Assembly (NCBI GenBank): GCA_030268105.1
Contig: BSDZ01000094.1
Span: 1,541,001-1,605,000, forward strand
Length of the DNA: 64,000 bases
Source: Volvox africanus
Taxonomy: Eukaryota > Chlorophyta > Chlorophyceae > Chlamydomonadales > Volvocaceae
Direction of reading: 5' to 3'
Numbering within the stretch: position 1 is the first letter of the stretch; each line of letters starts with the position of its first letter. Below the pieces are notes generated by a model. It searched no databases. It was not told the origin of the DNA and saw nothing but the letters and a program-made list of their open reading frames with translations. The translations under genes and the position numbers were made by a program. This document shows positions 20,167-36,163 of this stretch, piece after piece.

Positions 20167-20560
20167 TGTAACACAGGGTGCAATAGCGCATGATGCCGGG
20201 GTGCAAGCTTCCCCATTACAATCCTCCCCACCCTGCAGACGAACGTCCTCAACCGCCCCTGCCTGGCACCCCGTAGGCCAGCTTGCGCCTTGCACCCGAC
20301 GGATGGGATTCTTCTGTTTTCCCGGCACTACCGCCCACTTTTCTTCATTTAGGGCGGCGGGTCGTAACCCTGCCTGACGCAGCGCCAGTCCGGATATCCA
20401 CCATAGGGCGGACGGGATTCATGCGCATCCTGTCGTGTTTGCATCAACCTGTGTATACTAGTCGGGGTTTGACCCAGGGATTTTGTTTCAGATCCTCGCA
20501 ATTCGCACCCCTGTAACACTGGGTTCGATAGCGTGAGATGCTGGGGTGTGGGTACTTCCC
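20167..20560. repeat. Pair of diverged 48-bp direct repeats
   Basis: 20167-20214 (TGTAACACAGGGTGCAATAG...) and 20512-20560 (TGTAACACTGGGTTCGATAG...) align along their length, ending in a shared CTTCCCC/ACTTCCCC. They are separated by about 300 bp. They may be ends or internal repeats of an old mobile element. Confidence 0.5.
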
Positions 20561-20632
20561 CTCCTGACTTCCCCCCCTTGAGGATGGCTCACTCTCACTA
20601 TTGCCCTCTCACTATTGCCATGTGTGTATCCA

Positions 20633-20800
20633 CTGTGGTTGCTGCTCACCACGTCACCGGGTGGACAATTGGAAATGGTCTCTGCTTACGGAAATGTGCT
20701 GAAGTCCTGGGCATACATGCACAACATGTTGAGGGCCTTCAGGCTGGAGAACCCCACTGATCTGACGGAACTGCTTGTCATTGGCTATGAACTAGCTTAG
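20633..20800 (+). CDS. Possible terminal exon of an unidentified gene
   Basis: The frame ending at TAG 20798-20800 reads as ordinary protein (VLKSWAYMHNMLRAFRLENP, then TDLTELLVIGYELA and stop). Composition is balanced, with no low complexity. The family is not recognised and no upstream exon could be joined with confidence. It could be a remnant of a mobile element. Confidence 0.25.
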   Translation: MWLLLTTSPGGQLEMVSAYGNVLKSWAYMHNMLRAFRLENPTDLTELLVIGYELA

Positions 20801-21045
20801 CAAATTGTTATTTTGTCTTTGGAAGAGCAACAGCTTTGGGGGGCTTCATATCATCATTCATATACGTTCGGTAGTAGTGATAATAACGCAAAATTCCGTG
20901 CTATTCATTTTACTTCTACATAACAATTTGGAGTTTCATAAAGTTTACTTTTCAATATTTAAAATGAACTTTTTGCAAATAATTTTGTGACGTACATTCA
21001 TAAGTTTTCTAGGCAAAAAAGCATCTTGTGGTATCGAAGGGTAGT

Positions 21046-21118
21046 GCCCAGGATGGACCGTGTATGGTCATATTTCGATCGGGCCTTTGCTTTGGTGGAC
21101 ACAACAGAGATACAACAT
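21046..21118 (+). repeat. R3 family remnant
   Basis: Diverged match to the foldback repeat at 39659-39987: the core CGATCGGGCCTTTG is followed by GACACAACAGAGATACAAC, and the preceding 25 bases (GGATGGACC...ATGGTCAT) also align. Confidence 0.55.
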
Positions 21119-21947
21119 TTTGTGAAATCTACCTGGCCTTTGGGCCCGGTGCCCCAGCAGTGGGAGGGGGGCCTTGAATCACGGCTAATATCTTAAAATT
21201 CCCTCAATACAAACTTATCCTGTATTAAATCCACTCGGCATATGTTACCCGATTGAAAGTTTTTTAAATAATTGGTCATCTTGGACCATTATTTACCCTT
21301 ACACATCCCAGGATCGTATCATCCATCCCTATCCATCACAAGTAACCATCCAAAGTCCCGACAAGTTTTCCCGGTTACAGCTTCTGACGTCCAAAATAAA
21401 TTTTTTTGGTTACGAAAAGGTAACTGGTTACTGAAGAAAACATTTCTTAACAGGGTATGGCGTGGTGGTGTGGAAAGTCAAGCGCTATAGCGTTAAACTT
21501 TCGGGCCATCAGCTGGAAGTGGGGCGCGCAGTGTTATACCTTGGATGGGGCGGAAGATGACGCTATGGCTGGTGGAACGATTGCCGTTTTGTTTGAAACA
21601 TCTCGTCAGGCATATAAATCTACAGTTTGTTATGGCGGAATCAGCCATCATGAGGGATGGAGAGACGAAATTATAACGGCGAGGAAAAATGCGATGATAT
21701 TGATGGCGGATGTCCGTATCCAGCTCAGGTTTCCTTTTCTTTTCTTTCCTCAACGTCTCTCATCAGAAGCAAGGTTGTGTAAAAGCTTTCTTGGAAGGAT
21801 CGCTCAGGCTTGAGCGTGACCAGCGGCGTTCAAAAAGCAGGGAGGCGCGCATCAATCAACATCTGCCCGGTCTGCCCAACGTTCATGATATACATTCCTC
21901 ATAACCTCTGACTGCGGCAGATATATTGCTCCCCAAATAAACCGGTT

Positions 21948-22204
21948 TTACTTGGACCTCTTTTTCACATCTGCCACCTGGCTAACGCATGTTCTCGTAG
22001 CGCTTAGAACGGAGTCGGCGGGACCTTGCGGCACGAAGGCGTCTCCAATTTCTCCACAGGCTGGCTGGACACCACTCATATTTGAGAGCCCCTCCTGCCT
22101 CGTTCTCCGACCAAGCAAGTTGGAGACCAGCAGCTTCTTCAGCAGCTCAGCTCTCCCCGCCAGCTTTCCCAGCAAGCAAGCAATCAGCTCCTCGCCAACA
22201 TACG
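21948..22204 (-). CDS. Possible terminal exon of an unidentified gene
   Basis: On the minus strand a helix-like sequence (ELIACLLGKLAGRAELLKK, then LLVSNLLGRRTRQEGLSN) runs to TAA at 21948. Composition looks like real protein: Leu/Lys/Arg-rich, amphipathic, no repeats. No family is recognised, and the upstream exon, which should lie between 22204 and about 22440, was not found. Its 5' side faces the metallophosphoesterase gene divergently. Confidence 0.3.
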
Positions 22205-22453
22205 CACGTCATACTTACTGCAAGTCATATTTACCATCACGTGGAGGAAAACATCGTTAAAATATCAACCAACAACGTCTATGACACAAGCGCAGTGACC
22301 CAAATCGCGTAGCTACAGTAGGAAACACCGAGTTATCCGTTTGGAATGAAGAGGGTATGAAGCCTAATAATGATGTGGATTGCTGCTGCCTAGGCGAGCC
22401 GGCCGGCCCTACCTTGTCAGCATTAACCTAAACACGCACACCAGCAGTTGCCA

Positions 22454-23403
22454 ATGATGGCAATGGCGCCTAAACCAGTATCAGCAGCGCCAGCTGATGT
22501 CCAAAATAGGCATTCCTCATCGTCCTTGCCGCGGCTACTGGAGATGGGTCAGTGGACCGAGGCGTTACAGGTGGCGCGAGCATGCGTCGCTAGCGACCCA
22601 TGGGACGCTCGCGCGTGGTGGGGCTTGGCGCGTTCGCTGCTGGAGGACCTGATGGAACCGGAGGCGGCTTACACTGCCTGCTGCAGGGCGCTGCAGGCGC
22701 TTGAGAAGCGACCGCAACCGTTACAACCACCAAAACAGTTACAACCGTTACAACCACTGCAACTGCCGGGCCGATACGGTGAGCGGCCATGATAGATGAG
22801 ACCATAACCCTATGAGCTGGTCGGGGTAGGTTAGGGTACTGGAGGTTTCCAGGCGGTGTGCGGCGCTCCGAAGCCGCCTCAAATGGGCTTGGAGGCGTAC
22901 GTTAATGTGTACATGTAAGTGCGGGGGAAAGGAAGACGTGTAAGTTGTACTGCCGTGCCGTACAACTCCGGTATCTGACATTGTTTGGTCAGTCCCGCAA
23001 TTTCCCCGCGGCGCCCTTACCGTGCTTGCGTTGCCGTTGATCTTGTTTCTAATCGCACACCTCTTTCACTCTCACAACCGAACAACCGAACAACCGCACA
23101 CCCGGGGACCCATCCGGCAATTAACTAATCCAACGACCAACCACTGTGTGTGCCAATACCGTGTGCCAATATCGGTCGGCCATTCTTGCCTCAGGACGCC
23201 AAGGCGACATGCCCTCGCATCAGCAGTTGGCGGAGCTGCGCTTCGAGTGTCTGTCTGCGGTGGCGCGCGGGGACAGCAATTCTGTACGGGCCCGTTGGAA
23301 CCGGGCGGCTGGTCGAGAAGCAGATTGCAGAGCTGCTGCCGCCGCCGGCTGCGGCTCGGGTGGCTCGGGATTAGCAGATGATGACGATGATGATGATGAT
23401 GAC

Positions 23404-23436
<33 letters not shown>

Positions 23437-25648
23437 AGTAATGATAGATTTGCAGAAGGCACGGTACCCGCGCCTCTGCCAACTCCGCCACCACTGCGGC
23501 GGCGAATCTTCGTCCTGTCGGACCTCCACGCTGATGTCGCTGTGGTGAACCACGGGTCATCCATACACAATATGACCCACATGGACCTCCTGCGCCGCAT
23601 CAGCACCACTCGCTTTCGAAACGACGTCTTGCTTGTGGCGGGTACGTTGGGTACTGCACACAACTACATGTGGTATTGTGAACTGGGCGCAACCTTGCAA
23701 CAGCCTGATAGACGGCCAGCTGCTGACATACAACCGGCTGCTTATTTTTTTGATGACCCCCTTTGTTCCGTCAATCAGGGCTGCTTATGACCTTAACTTC
23801 CTACCACTGCCTCCAGGCGATGTCGCTGATACACTTCCTGCAGTTCGGGAGGCTTTGCGCATTTTAAAAGAGCGCTTTGGCCGTGTGCTCTACGTACCCG
23901 GTAAACCTTGTCTGTCTGTCTGTCTGTCTATCTGTCTGTCTCTCTGTCTATAAGCCTGGGATGTGCCGCAACCTGATATCATGCGCATAACCTGATATGC
24001 ATTGGTATGACTATATCTGCAACGTGCTTTGTACGTATGTGTACGAATTTTGTAGTATAAAGAGTAAATCTCAAACATTCCCACAGGTAATAACATCCCC
24101 TCCTCCTCCTCCTCCCCCCAAACTACCTGTCTGCCAGCGGCCTTCTTCGATAACCAGGCGTGTGTGTTGTCCGCCTGAACCCCGTGTGGGTTTGACCCTG
24201 ACTGGGTGGTACGTTTTCCTCCCTCCCCTCCGCTGTGTACTACATGGTATGGTACCTATCCGAGCTTTATTAAGCCTTAGGTATACCTTGTTAACCCCAC
24301 CTCAACGACCTGCAAGCCGGATACTAGGTTCTAATCCTACATTCCCGTTTCCAAATCAGGAAACCACTGTCTGTGGCTTCGCCCCAGTTTGGAAGACAAC
24401 ACCTTCCCCGACTCCTTCAGTAAGCTCTGGGCGCTTCTGGCCGTCTGCGATGAGCTAGGGGTGGAGACTGTGGCAGTGGAGGTCATTCCGGGACTGCTGG
24501 TGGTGCCGCTTCTGTCCTGGTACAACACAGCGTTTGATACGACGGATCCGCTGTAAGCTGTTGCTAATGGGAAAAGCAAACCAAATTATTTGATACAGGA
24601 ACGTTGGAGGGGTAAATGGTTAAGTATTTTATTGAACTTAGTTACATAGCACGAACATCAGTGTCGTGCATATTCTCACAAGGGCTCCTGTTACTGCTCC
24701 CCGGCCCCTCGTCTCATCGATCGCGTATATTCATCCAAACATCGGCCCATTGTCTACACAAGGGCGCCTCCACGTCCCTCCTCAATGCCCTTGCAATGCA
24801 CCAGCCCTGGCCGGTACCGCTTTGACAGCTGGTGCCGCTGGCCAGTGAGCGATCTGGACGTGTGGCAGGTCATGCTGCGACTCAACGATGCTACCTTGGC
24901 TGCTGTCAGCCATTGGCGGCAACAGCAGCAGCAATCGCGGCACCCGCTCCTGCTCCCGCACCCACAGCCTTCCAGAACCCATTCAGCCGAAAGACGAACT
25001 TGCACAGTAGCAGCAGCCAAGGCCAGAGGGCAAGATTCAAGTTTCCGCACTAGCAGCGGCACTAGCAGCGGCACTAGCAGCGGCACTAGCAGGAGCGACA
25101 GTAGCAGTACTCGGGTGGAGCTAGGCGGTCCCAATGCAGGTCACAGCGGACGTGGGGGTGTCGTCGTAAGCATGACTCATTTCTTGCCGCACACCGACTT
25201 GCCCTTCTCACCTCTCCCCCGAGACCTGGCCAAGGCAGTCGGTTGCCGAGAGCTACTGATGGTTCTGGAGCGGATTGGATCTGCCGTGCATGTGTACGGA
25301 CATTCGCATGTACCGTACGACGGAGTACTTGGCGGTACGACGGCGGTTGGGGTTTGTGATGACCGCCCCAGGGCCCCGGTCATGCTTGCTCATGTTCCCA
25401 GCGGCGGGGCTCATCCTGGGAGGGGTGTCAGTGGTGGCCTGGGTATGGAGGCCCCTGAGGCGGTAGGTGGCGATGGACGTGAGAGGGTCGCCAAAGAGGC
25501 ATGCAAGGCATGGGATGTGCAGGGTGCTAGCCGCCGATTCGTGCACTGGCCGTTGCATGGGCAGGGTGATCGGTTAGTGCTGAAGTGCATCTGGGACGGC
25601 GAGACATTTTGCACCACCGAGATCGACGGTGGCAAAATGACCATTTAA
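22454..25648 (+). CDS. Calcineurin-like metallophosphoesterase with helical (TPR-like) N-terminus
   Basis: Five exons sum to 630 aa with matching phases: 22454-22778, 23195-23641, 23817-23900, 24360-24552 and 24805-25648 (TAA). Residues 30-85 resemble a TPR pair (ALQVARACVASDPWDARAWW, EAAYTACCRALQ). The phosphoesterase domain shows all five metal-binding blocks: SDLHAD (about residue 216), VAGDVADT (about 258, restored exactly across an intron), PGNHCLW (about 287), SMTHFLPH and YGHSHVPYD (about 515). Such enzymes hydrolyse phosphomono- or diesters with two metal ions; the substrate cannot be inferred. Unusual inserts are a near-pure Asp run at about residues 169-190 and a Gln/Ser/Gly/Thr-rich stretch at about 380-445 between the catalytic blocks. 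The first in-frame ATG after the upstream noncoding stretch was taken as start; ATGs follow at 22457 and 22463. The gene ends 175 bp before the H2B gene, convergently. Confidence 0.9.
23375..23437. repeat. (GAT/GAC)n coding trinucleotide repeat
   Basis: About 20 GAT/GAC codons encode a poly-Asp run inside exon 2 of the metallophosphoesterase, likely a length-variable loop. Confidence 0.9.
23910..23952. repeat. (TCTG)n microsatellite
   Basis: TCTG units with TCTA and TCTC variants at the 5' end of the metallophosphoesterase intron 23901-24359. Confidence 0.85.
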
Positions 25649-25774
25649 AGTCAATTATGGCAGGTGTGATTTGTTCATATTCGACGGAGTTTCGGAGTTC
25701 CATGTGGGCAGAAAGGACTGTTGCTGACGCTACTCGCAAGGCCGATGTCATGCAAAAGAATCCCAAATCAAGGT

Positions 25775-25790
25775 GGTGTTGAGAAACACC
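25775..25790 (-). terminator. Histone mRNA 3' stem-loop of H2B copy 1
   Basis: On the H2B strand the sequence is GGTGTTTCTCAACACC: a 6-bp stem (GGTGTT/AACACC) with TCTC loop, 32 bp after the stop. This matches replication-dependent histone mRNAs, which in volvocine algae also end in such a palindrome instead of relying on ordinary polyadenylation. Confidence 0.85.
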
Positions 25791-25822
25791 GTGTTGATAA
25801 GACATGTGACGTCCGAGAAATT

Positions 25823-26293
25823 CTAAGACGAAGTGAACTTGGTGACGGCCTTAGTGCCCTCCGACACCGCATGCTTGGCCAGCTCGCCAGGAAGCACCAG
25901 GCGCACAGCGGTCTGAATCTCGCGAGAAGTCACGGTGGGCTTCTTGTTGTAGCGGCTAAGCTTGGACGCCTCAGTCGCAACCTTCTCAAAAATGTCGTTG
26001 ATGAAGCTGTTCATGATGCTCATAGCCTTGGAGCTGATGCCGGTGTCAGGGTGCACCTGCTTCAGCACCTTGTAAATGTACAGCTTGTAGGTCTCGCTCT
26101 TGGCAACCTTGGCCTTCTTCTTGGCCTTCTTGTCGCCCTCGCCTTCGCCACCCGCGGAAGGCTCCTTCGCGGCCTTCTTCGCCGGCACCTTCTTCACTTT
26201 CTTAGCGGCCTTCTCGGCCTTGGGCTTGGCCTCTGCCTTAACCTCAGCGGCAGCCTCGACGGCCTTCTCTTCCTTCACGTTCTTGGGAGCCAT
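25823..26293 (-). CDS. Histone H2B, copy 1
   Basis: Intronless 156-aa H2B. The variable N-terminal tail (residues 1-65) is Lys/Ala/Glu-rich with the repeated [16 protein letters not shown] pattern of green-plant H2B. The histone fold then begins ([20 protein letters not shown]) and continues through [20 protein letters not shown] to the C-terminal helix ending AVTKFTSS, which includes the ubiquitin-acceptor lysine region. It pairs with H2A in nucleosomes. It is transcribed divergently from H2A copy 1 through a 346-bp shared promoter, as is typical of volvocine histone loci, and ends in a 3' stem-loop, implying S-phase-regulated, replication-dependent expression. The protein is identical to copy 2. 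Confidence 0.98.
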   Translation of the reverse strand: MAPKNVKEEKAVEAAAEVKAEAKPKAEKAAKKVKKVPAKKAAKEPSAGGEGEGDKKAKKKAKVAKSETYKLYIYKVLKQVHPDTGISSKAMSIMNSFINDIFEKVATEASKLSRYNKKPTVTSREIQTAVRLVLPGELAKHAVSEGTKAVTKFTSS

Positions 26294-26639
26294 CTCAGTT
26301 CAGTCCAGGTAGCGATCAAATCAACCGTGTAGCGGCTGCTGTGGGAATGCAATACTGGGCTTGGGACACGGCGTAGATAGTCGAAAATATCTTGCCAATT
26401 CAGTAGAATTCTACGCATTTTGTAGCTCGCGGACTCGATGACCGTTGGTCCGGCGATCCGACTACCGCTCGGCCAACGGTAGCCGTACTGGACATCACTG
26501 AGCCTAGTGAACCAAGTCAGTGCCGCTTAGCGTTCCGGTCGTAAGTATAAAGCCGTCTGAACTTTCAATTATCCGCAATCAACTTCTACAAACTTTCACC
26601 ACAGCACTCTACAACCTTTCATCCAACTCAGTATTCACA
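26294..26639. promoter_or_regulatory. Bidirectional H2B-H2A promoter, copy 1
   Basis: A TATAAAG box at 26546-26552 lies about 90 bp before the H2A ATG. An inverted repeat ACCGTTGG (26441-26448) and CCAACGGT (26473-26480) lies near the middle. CCAACGG resembles the Myb-type MSA core of plant cell-cycle genes; that link is inference. No clear TATA box was found on the H2B side. Confidence 0.65.
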
Positions 26640-27029
26640 ATGGCTGGTCGTGGCAAGGGCAAGTCCGCTGGCAAGAAGGCCGTGAGCCGCAGTGCTAAGG
26701 CAGGCCTTCAGTTCCCTGTGGGTCGTATCGCCCGTTACCTGAAGAAGGGCAAGTACGCCGAGCGCGTTGGTGCCGGAGCTCCCGTGTACCTTGCTGCCGT
26801 GCTGGAGTACCTGACTGCTGAGGTTCTGGAGCTGGCTGGTAACGCTGCTCGTGACAACAAGAAGAACCGCATCGTCCCGCGCCACATCCAGCTTGCCATC
26901 CGCAACGACGAGGAGCTCGGCAAGCTGCTGGGCGATGTGACCATTGCTTCCGGCGGTGTTCTGCCCAACATCCACGCCGTTCTGCTGCCGAAGAAGAGCA
27001 AGGGCGGCAAGGGCGAGGAGGCCGCTTAA
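26640..27029 (+). CDS. Histone H2A, copy 1
   Basis: Intronless 129-aa core H2A. The start is the ATG at 26640 ([20 protein letters not shown]); the open frame extends further upstream only by chance. It carries the H2A signature [17 protein letters not shown], the acidic-patch helix residues ([19 protein letters not shown]), the docking segment [20 protein letters not shown] and a short KGGKGEEAA tail. It lacks the H2A.X SQ motif and H2A.Z-specific changes, so it is the canonical replication-dependent form. It is divergent to H2B copy 1 and is followed 50 bp downstream by a stem-loop. Coding sequence appears identical to copy 2. Confidence 0.98.
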   Translation: MAGRGKGKSAGKKAVSRSAKAGLQFPVGRIARYLKKGKYAERVGAGAPVYLAAVLEYLTAEVLELAGNAARDNKKNRIVPRHIQLAIRNDEELGKLLGDVTIASGGVLPNIHAVLLPKKSKGGKGEEAA

Positions 27030-27078
27030 GCCAGCGGAAGTCCTTACCTTGGAGTTTCGGTCGTCATCTCAAATACCC

Positions 27079-27094
27079 GGTGTTTCTAAACACC
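27079..27094 (+). terminator. Histone mRNA 3' stem-loop of H2A copy 1
   Basis: GGTGTTTCTAAACACC: a 6-bp stem with TCTA loop (7 bp if the loop shrinks to CT), 50 bp after the H2A stop. Confidence 0.88.
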
Positions 27095-27110
27095 ACATTA
27101 TCTGGGGTTA

Positions 27111-28040
27111 AACGACACATTTATTCTGCACTACCATTGATTTCCGACTAGCGAAACTCGCGCTTGAAGGCATCCCAAGCACTGCACGGAGGCTTACATT
27201 TGTATATCCTCCGTTCGGACCCCGCACATTGTAAGGCTCCTAAGATGGGGAAATATTAGTCTTCATTATACCAATTTAATTGATTCAGAAAGCGAAACAA
27301 CTGCAGATGATTGAGCGAATCACTGACGGCAGCCGGCTATTAAGGTTTCCGAGTTTCGTTCAAATATAACACATGATCAAATATGCGTATGCTTGCAGTC
27401 CTCAAAGCGATGGGGTAGTTGCGATGCGTACAGGTTACGGAGGGTTTACAACAGCCTTGGCGCACCTTATTCTATAGTGTGCGATGACAGACACGGACGT
27501 TTGAAGCTGTGCAATATAAATACTGGGCTGTTCCGTCATCATAACGGCAGAAACAAGGAAAGCGTACAGAAAGTTTAGTCGCACACTTGCACCACTTTTC
27601 GATACCCACCGCCTTGCACCTTTTATCTCACAGCATTATTTGACATTCTATCTTATTCGACGACGACGTTTCCAACCTACTTACGACGTGCTAAAGGGAT
27701 GCTTTCCTTGGGTCGCTGCGTCGCAATCCAAACGGCAACTGTGAAGAGGTACCTTACTGCGCACCGTCCACCAGCCAACGACAGTAACATTCATGTGATT
27801 GATATTTTGCTGCTTTTCATATGGTCAATCATAATAGCACATGTTTGGGAAATTTGCAAACTGGTTGTGCGCTATTCCGGGTCATTTTGCTCGTTCCTTA
27901 AGGTAGAAGTCTCCATCCTGCCAACCGTCCATGCCTTGCTAATAACACAACCACCCTCATAACCCACGCTTCCCTATAATTTTCCAATTTGATTAATTTG
28001 CAGAGCGGCCCGTATCTTGACGGTTGCCTGCACATCCAGC
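27111..28040. other. Intergenic region
   Basis: Separates H2A copy 1 from the CoA-disulfide-reductase-like gene and must hold the latter's promoter. Moderately AT-rich; no repeats or coding candidates stand out. Confidence 0.5.
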
Positions 28041-33821
<5,781 letters not shown>

Positions 33822-34842
33822 TACAGCTTATACGATCAAGCAGCTATGTATACATAATTCAAAAGTTACGAGATGGTCGTGGCGATGATGATGATTTCCT
33901 TGGTACAGCGCCAGTATGTAAACGTGTAAACGTGTACGCCAGTAAACGTGTATGTGTGTTTGCTGGGGTTGGCGGTCAAGGGGGGCTGGGGAAGCCAATG
34001 AGCGCTCAATAGCCTTCCATGCCGCCGATGGGGTGATAGATGTAACTCGGAGGTTTGACCAATTGGTACGGTACCCCCCTACCGGACGGAACAAGGTAAG
34101 CAGTGATGTACGTCTCATCTATTGCCCGCCCATTTGCTTTACTTCATGGCGATATCATACCACTGTGAACTGTACGTTAGGACTTTCAGTTGGTTGGACA
34201 GTAAAGGCCGTTTGGCTAGTCTGGCGACTCCGCCGCAATTCCTGCAGTCACCGCCGGAAAGGCTGCCCTCGAGATGCTGCATTCTGTGTGCCCTTGCACA
34301 TTTTGCACATTGTGGAACTTGCCTATTTGTATTTGTCTCTGCGTGTCTACGACTGCGACAGTGGGAGCTTATGCTACACTAGGGATTGGAGACACTCATG
34401 CAGTAGATCGCGGATTTGTACGAAGGTGCCGTTCAGTTAAGTTGAACCTGCGCGTAGTAGCTGCTGCTAGCATAATCAACTCCGACAACTCGGTAAACAC
34501 CGCCGGTTCTGGCGATAGGTGTGTTAGGTCTTTGATAGGTGTGATGAAACCAATGTTAAGAGCATGTCACTGTCCGCATGTCATTAAAGACTTGATGGAA
34601 CCTTACCCGGCCCTGGAAAAATATCACACTTAGGGTATCACACCTAGACTTTGTCTATTCCCAAGCTGCTACAGTTTACCAGCAGGCTTTGCGCTACAAA
34701 CTTTCGTCAAGTCCAACACAACCCTTTATAGCACAGGTTCATGAGTTATCGTTCAGCTCACCTTGCCATTTTCAGCAGCTTATTTTGCGAAGGAGTAAGG
34801 GTACGAGCTCAGGAGGTTTCAGGTTAATCAGCCGATCATATC
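33822..34842. other. Intergenic region
   Basis: Between the convergent CoA-disulfide-reductase-like gene and H2B copy 2. Short open frames only; none shows a recognisable domain. Confidence 0.5.
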
Positions 34843-34846
34843 AGGT

Positions 34847-34862
34847 GGTGTTGAGAAACACC
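34847..34862 (-). terminator. Histone mRNA 3' stem-loop of H2B copy 2
   Basis: Same GGTGTTTCTCAACACC palindrome on the H2B strand as copy 1, 32 bp after the stop. Confidence 0.85.
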
Positions 34863-34894
34863 GTGTTGATAAGACATGTGACGTCCGAGAAATT

Positions 34895-35365
34895 CTAAGA
34901 CGAAGTGAACTTGGTGACGGCCTTAGTGCCCTCCGACACCGCATGCTTGGCCAGCTCGCCAGGAAGCACCAGGCGCACAGCGGTCTGAATCTCGCGAGAA
35001 GTCACGGTGGGCTTCTTGTTGTAGCGGCTAAGCTTGGACGCCTCAGTCGCAACCTTCTCAAAAATGTCGTTGATGAAGCTGTTCATGATGCTCATAGCCT
35101 TGGAGCTGATGCCGGTGTCAGGGTGCACCTGCTTCAGCACCTTGTAAATGTACAGCTTGTAGGTCTCGCTCTTGGCAACCTTGGCCTTCTTCTTGGCCTT
35201 CTTGTCGCCCTCGCCTTCGCCACCCGCGGAAGGCTCCTTCGCGGCCTTCTTCGCCGGCACCTTCTTCACTTTCTTAGCGGCCTTCTCGGCCTTGGGCTTG
35301 GCCTCTGCCTTAACCTCAGCGGCAGCCTCGACGGCCTTCTCTTCCTTCACGTTCTTGGGAGCCAT
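34895..35365 (-). CDS. Histone H2B, copy 2
   Basis: Intronless 156-aa H2B with the same protein as copy 1: Lys/Ala-rich tail, histone fold from [17 protein letters not shown] and C-terminal AVTKFTSS. By eye the nucleotide sequence is also the same, including third positions, which implies a recent duplication or gene conversion. Divergent from H2A copy 2 over a 343-bp promoter. Core nucleosome component, expected to be replication-dependent. Confidence 0.98.
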   Translation of the reverse strand: MAPKNVKEEKAVEAAAEVKAEAKPKAEKAAKKVKKVPAKKAAKEPSAGGEGEGDKKAKKKAKVAKSETYKLYIYKVLKQVHPDTGISSKAMSIMNSFINDIFEKVATEASKLSRYNKKPTVTSREIQTAVRLVLPGELAKHAVSEGTKAVTKFTSS

Positions 35366-35708
35366 CTCAGTTCAGTCCAGGTAGCGATCAAATCAACCGT
35401 GTAGCGGCTGTGGGAATGCAATACTGGGCTTGCGACACGGCGTAGATTGATGAAAATATCTTGCCGATTCAGTAGAATTCTACGCATTTTGTAGCTCGCG
35501 GACCCGATGACCGTTGGTCCGGCGATCCGACTACCGCTCGGCCAACGGTAGCCGTACTGGACATCACTGAGCCTAGTGAACCAAGTCAGTGCCGCTTAGC
35601 GTTCCGGTCGTAAGTATAAAGCCGTCTGAACTTTCAATTATCCGCAATCAACTTCTACAAACTTTCACCACAGCACTCTACAACCTTTCATCCAACTCAG
35701 TATTCACA
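35366..35708. promoter_or_regulatory. Bidirectional H2B-H2A promoter, copy 2
   Basis: TATAAAG at 35615-35621 before H2A; inverted repeat ACCGTTGG (35510-35517) and CCAACGGT (35542-35549). It differs from copy 1 by loss of GCT near 35408 and by a few substitutions, mostly on the H2B-proximal half. The H2A-proximal 180 bp look unchanged. Confidence 0.65.
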
Positions 35709-36098
35709 ATGGCTGGTCGTGGCAAGGGCAAGTCCGCTGGCAAGAAGGCCGTGAGCCGCAGTGCTAAGGCAGGCCTTCAGTTCCCTGTGGGTCGTATCGC
35801 CCGTTACCTGAAGAAGGGCAAGTACGCCGAGCGCGTTGGTGCCGGAGCTCCCGTGTACCTTGCTGCCGTGCTGGAGTACCTGACTGCTGAGGTTCTGGAG
35901 CTGGCTGGTAACGCTGCTCGTGACAACAAGAAGAACCGCATCGTCCCGCGCCACATCCAGCTTGCCATCCGCAACGACGAGGAGCTCGGCAAGCTGCTGG
36001 GCGATGTGACCATTGCTTCCGGCGGTGTTCTGCCCAACATCCACGCCGTTCTGCTGCCGAAGAAGAGCAAGGGCGGCAAGGGCGAGGAGGCCGCTTAA
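35709..36098 (+). CDS. Histone H2A, copy 2
   Basis: Intronless 129-aa canonical H2A starting at ATG 35709, with the same protein as copy 1 ([17 protein letters not shown] signature, KGGKGEEAA tail, no SQ motif). It is followed by the GGTGTTTCTAAACACC stem-loop at 36148-36163. The nucleotide sequence appears identical to copy 1 through the coding region and 80 bp of 3' flank, then diverges abruptly at 36179. Confidence 0.98.
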   Translation: MAGRGKGKSAGKKAVSRSAKAGLQFPVGRIARYLKKGKYAERVGAGAPVYLAAVLEYLTAEVLELAGNAARDNKKNRIVPRHIQLAIRNDEELGKLLGDVTIASGGVLPNIHAVLLPKKSKGGKGEEAA

Positions 36099-36147
36099 GC
36101 CAGCGGAAGTCCTTACCTTGGAGTTTCGGTCGTCATCTCAAATACCC

Positions 36148-36163
36148 GGTGTTTCTAAACACC
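36148..36163 (+). terminator. Histone mRNA 3' stem-loop of H2A copy 2
   Basis: GGTGTTTCTAAACACC, 50 bp after the H2A stop, as in copy 1. Confidence 0.88.

Larger units (their letters stand above)
19408..22453. other. Region with only weak coding candidates
   Basis: Three kilobases between the nucleoside hydrolase and the metallophosphoesterase. It contains a TA-rich microsatellite, a pair of 48-bp direct repeats (20167, 20512), an R3-type repeat remnant at 21046-21118, and two stretches that read like isolated exons (20633-20800 plus, 21948-22204 minus). No complete gene could be assembled. Confidence 0.45.
25771..27110. repeat. Histone gene-pair duplication unit, copy 1
   Basis: The segment from AGGTGGTGTTGAG to TTATCTGGGGTT recurs in the same orientation at 34843-36178. 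Coding parts appear identical. Differences seen by eye are a 3-base GCT indel and a few substitutions between the two divergent starts. Flanks are unrelated immediately outside. Confidence 0.9.

Noticed and set aside
25721..26332. Plus-strand 203-codon Leu/Gly-rich frame over H2B
   Set aside because: Exact antisense of histone H2B; repeated identically at copy 2 for the same reason.
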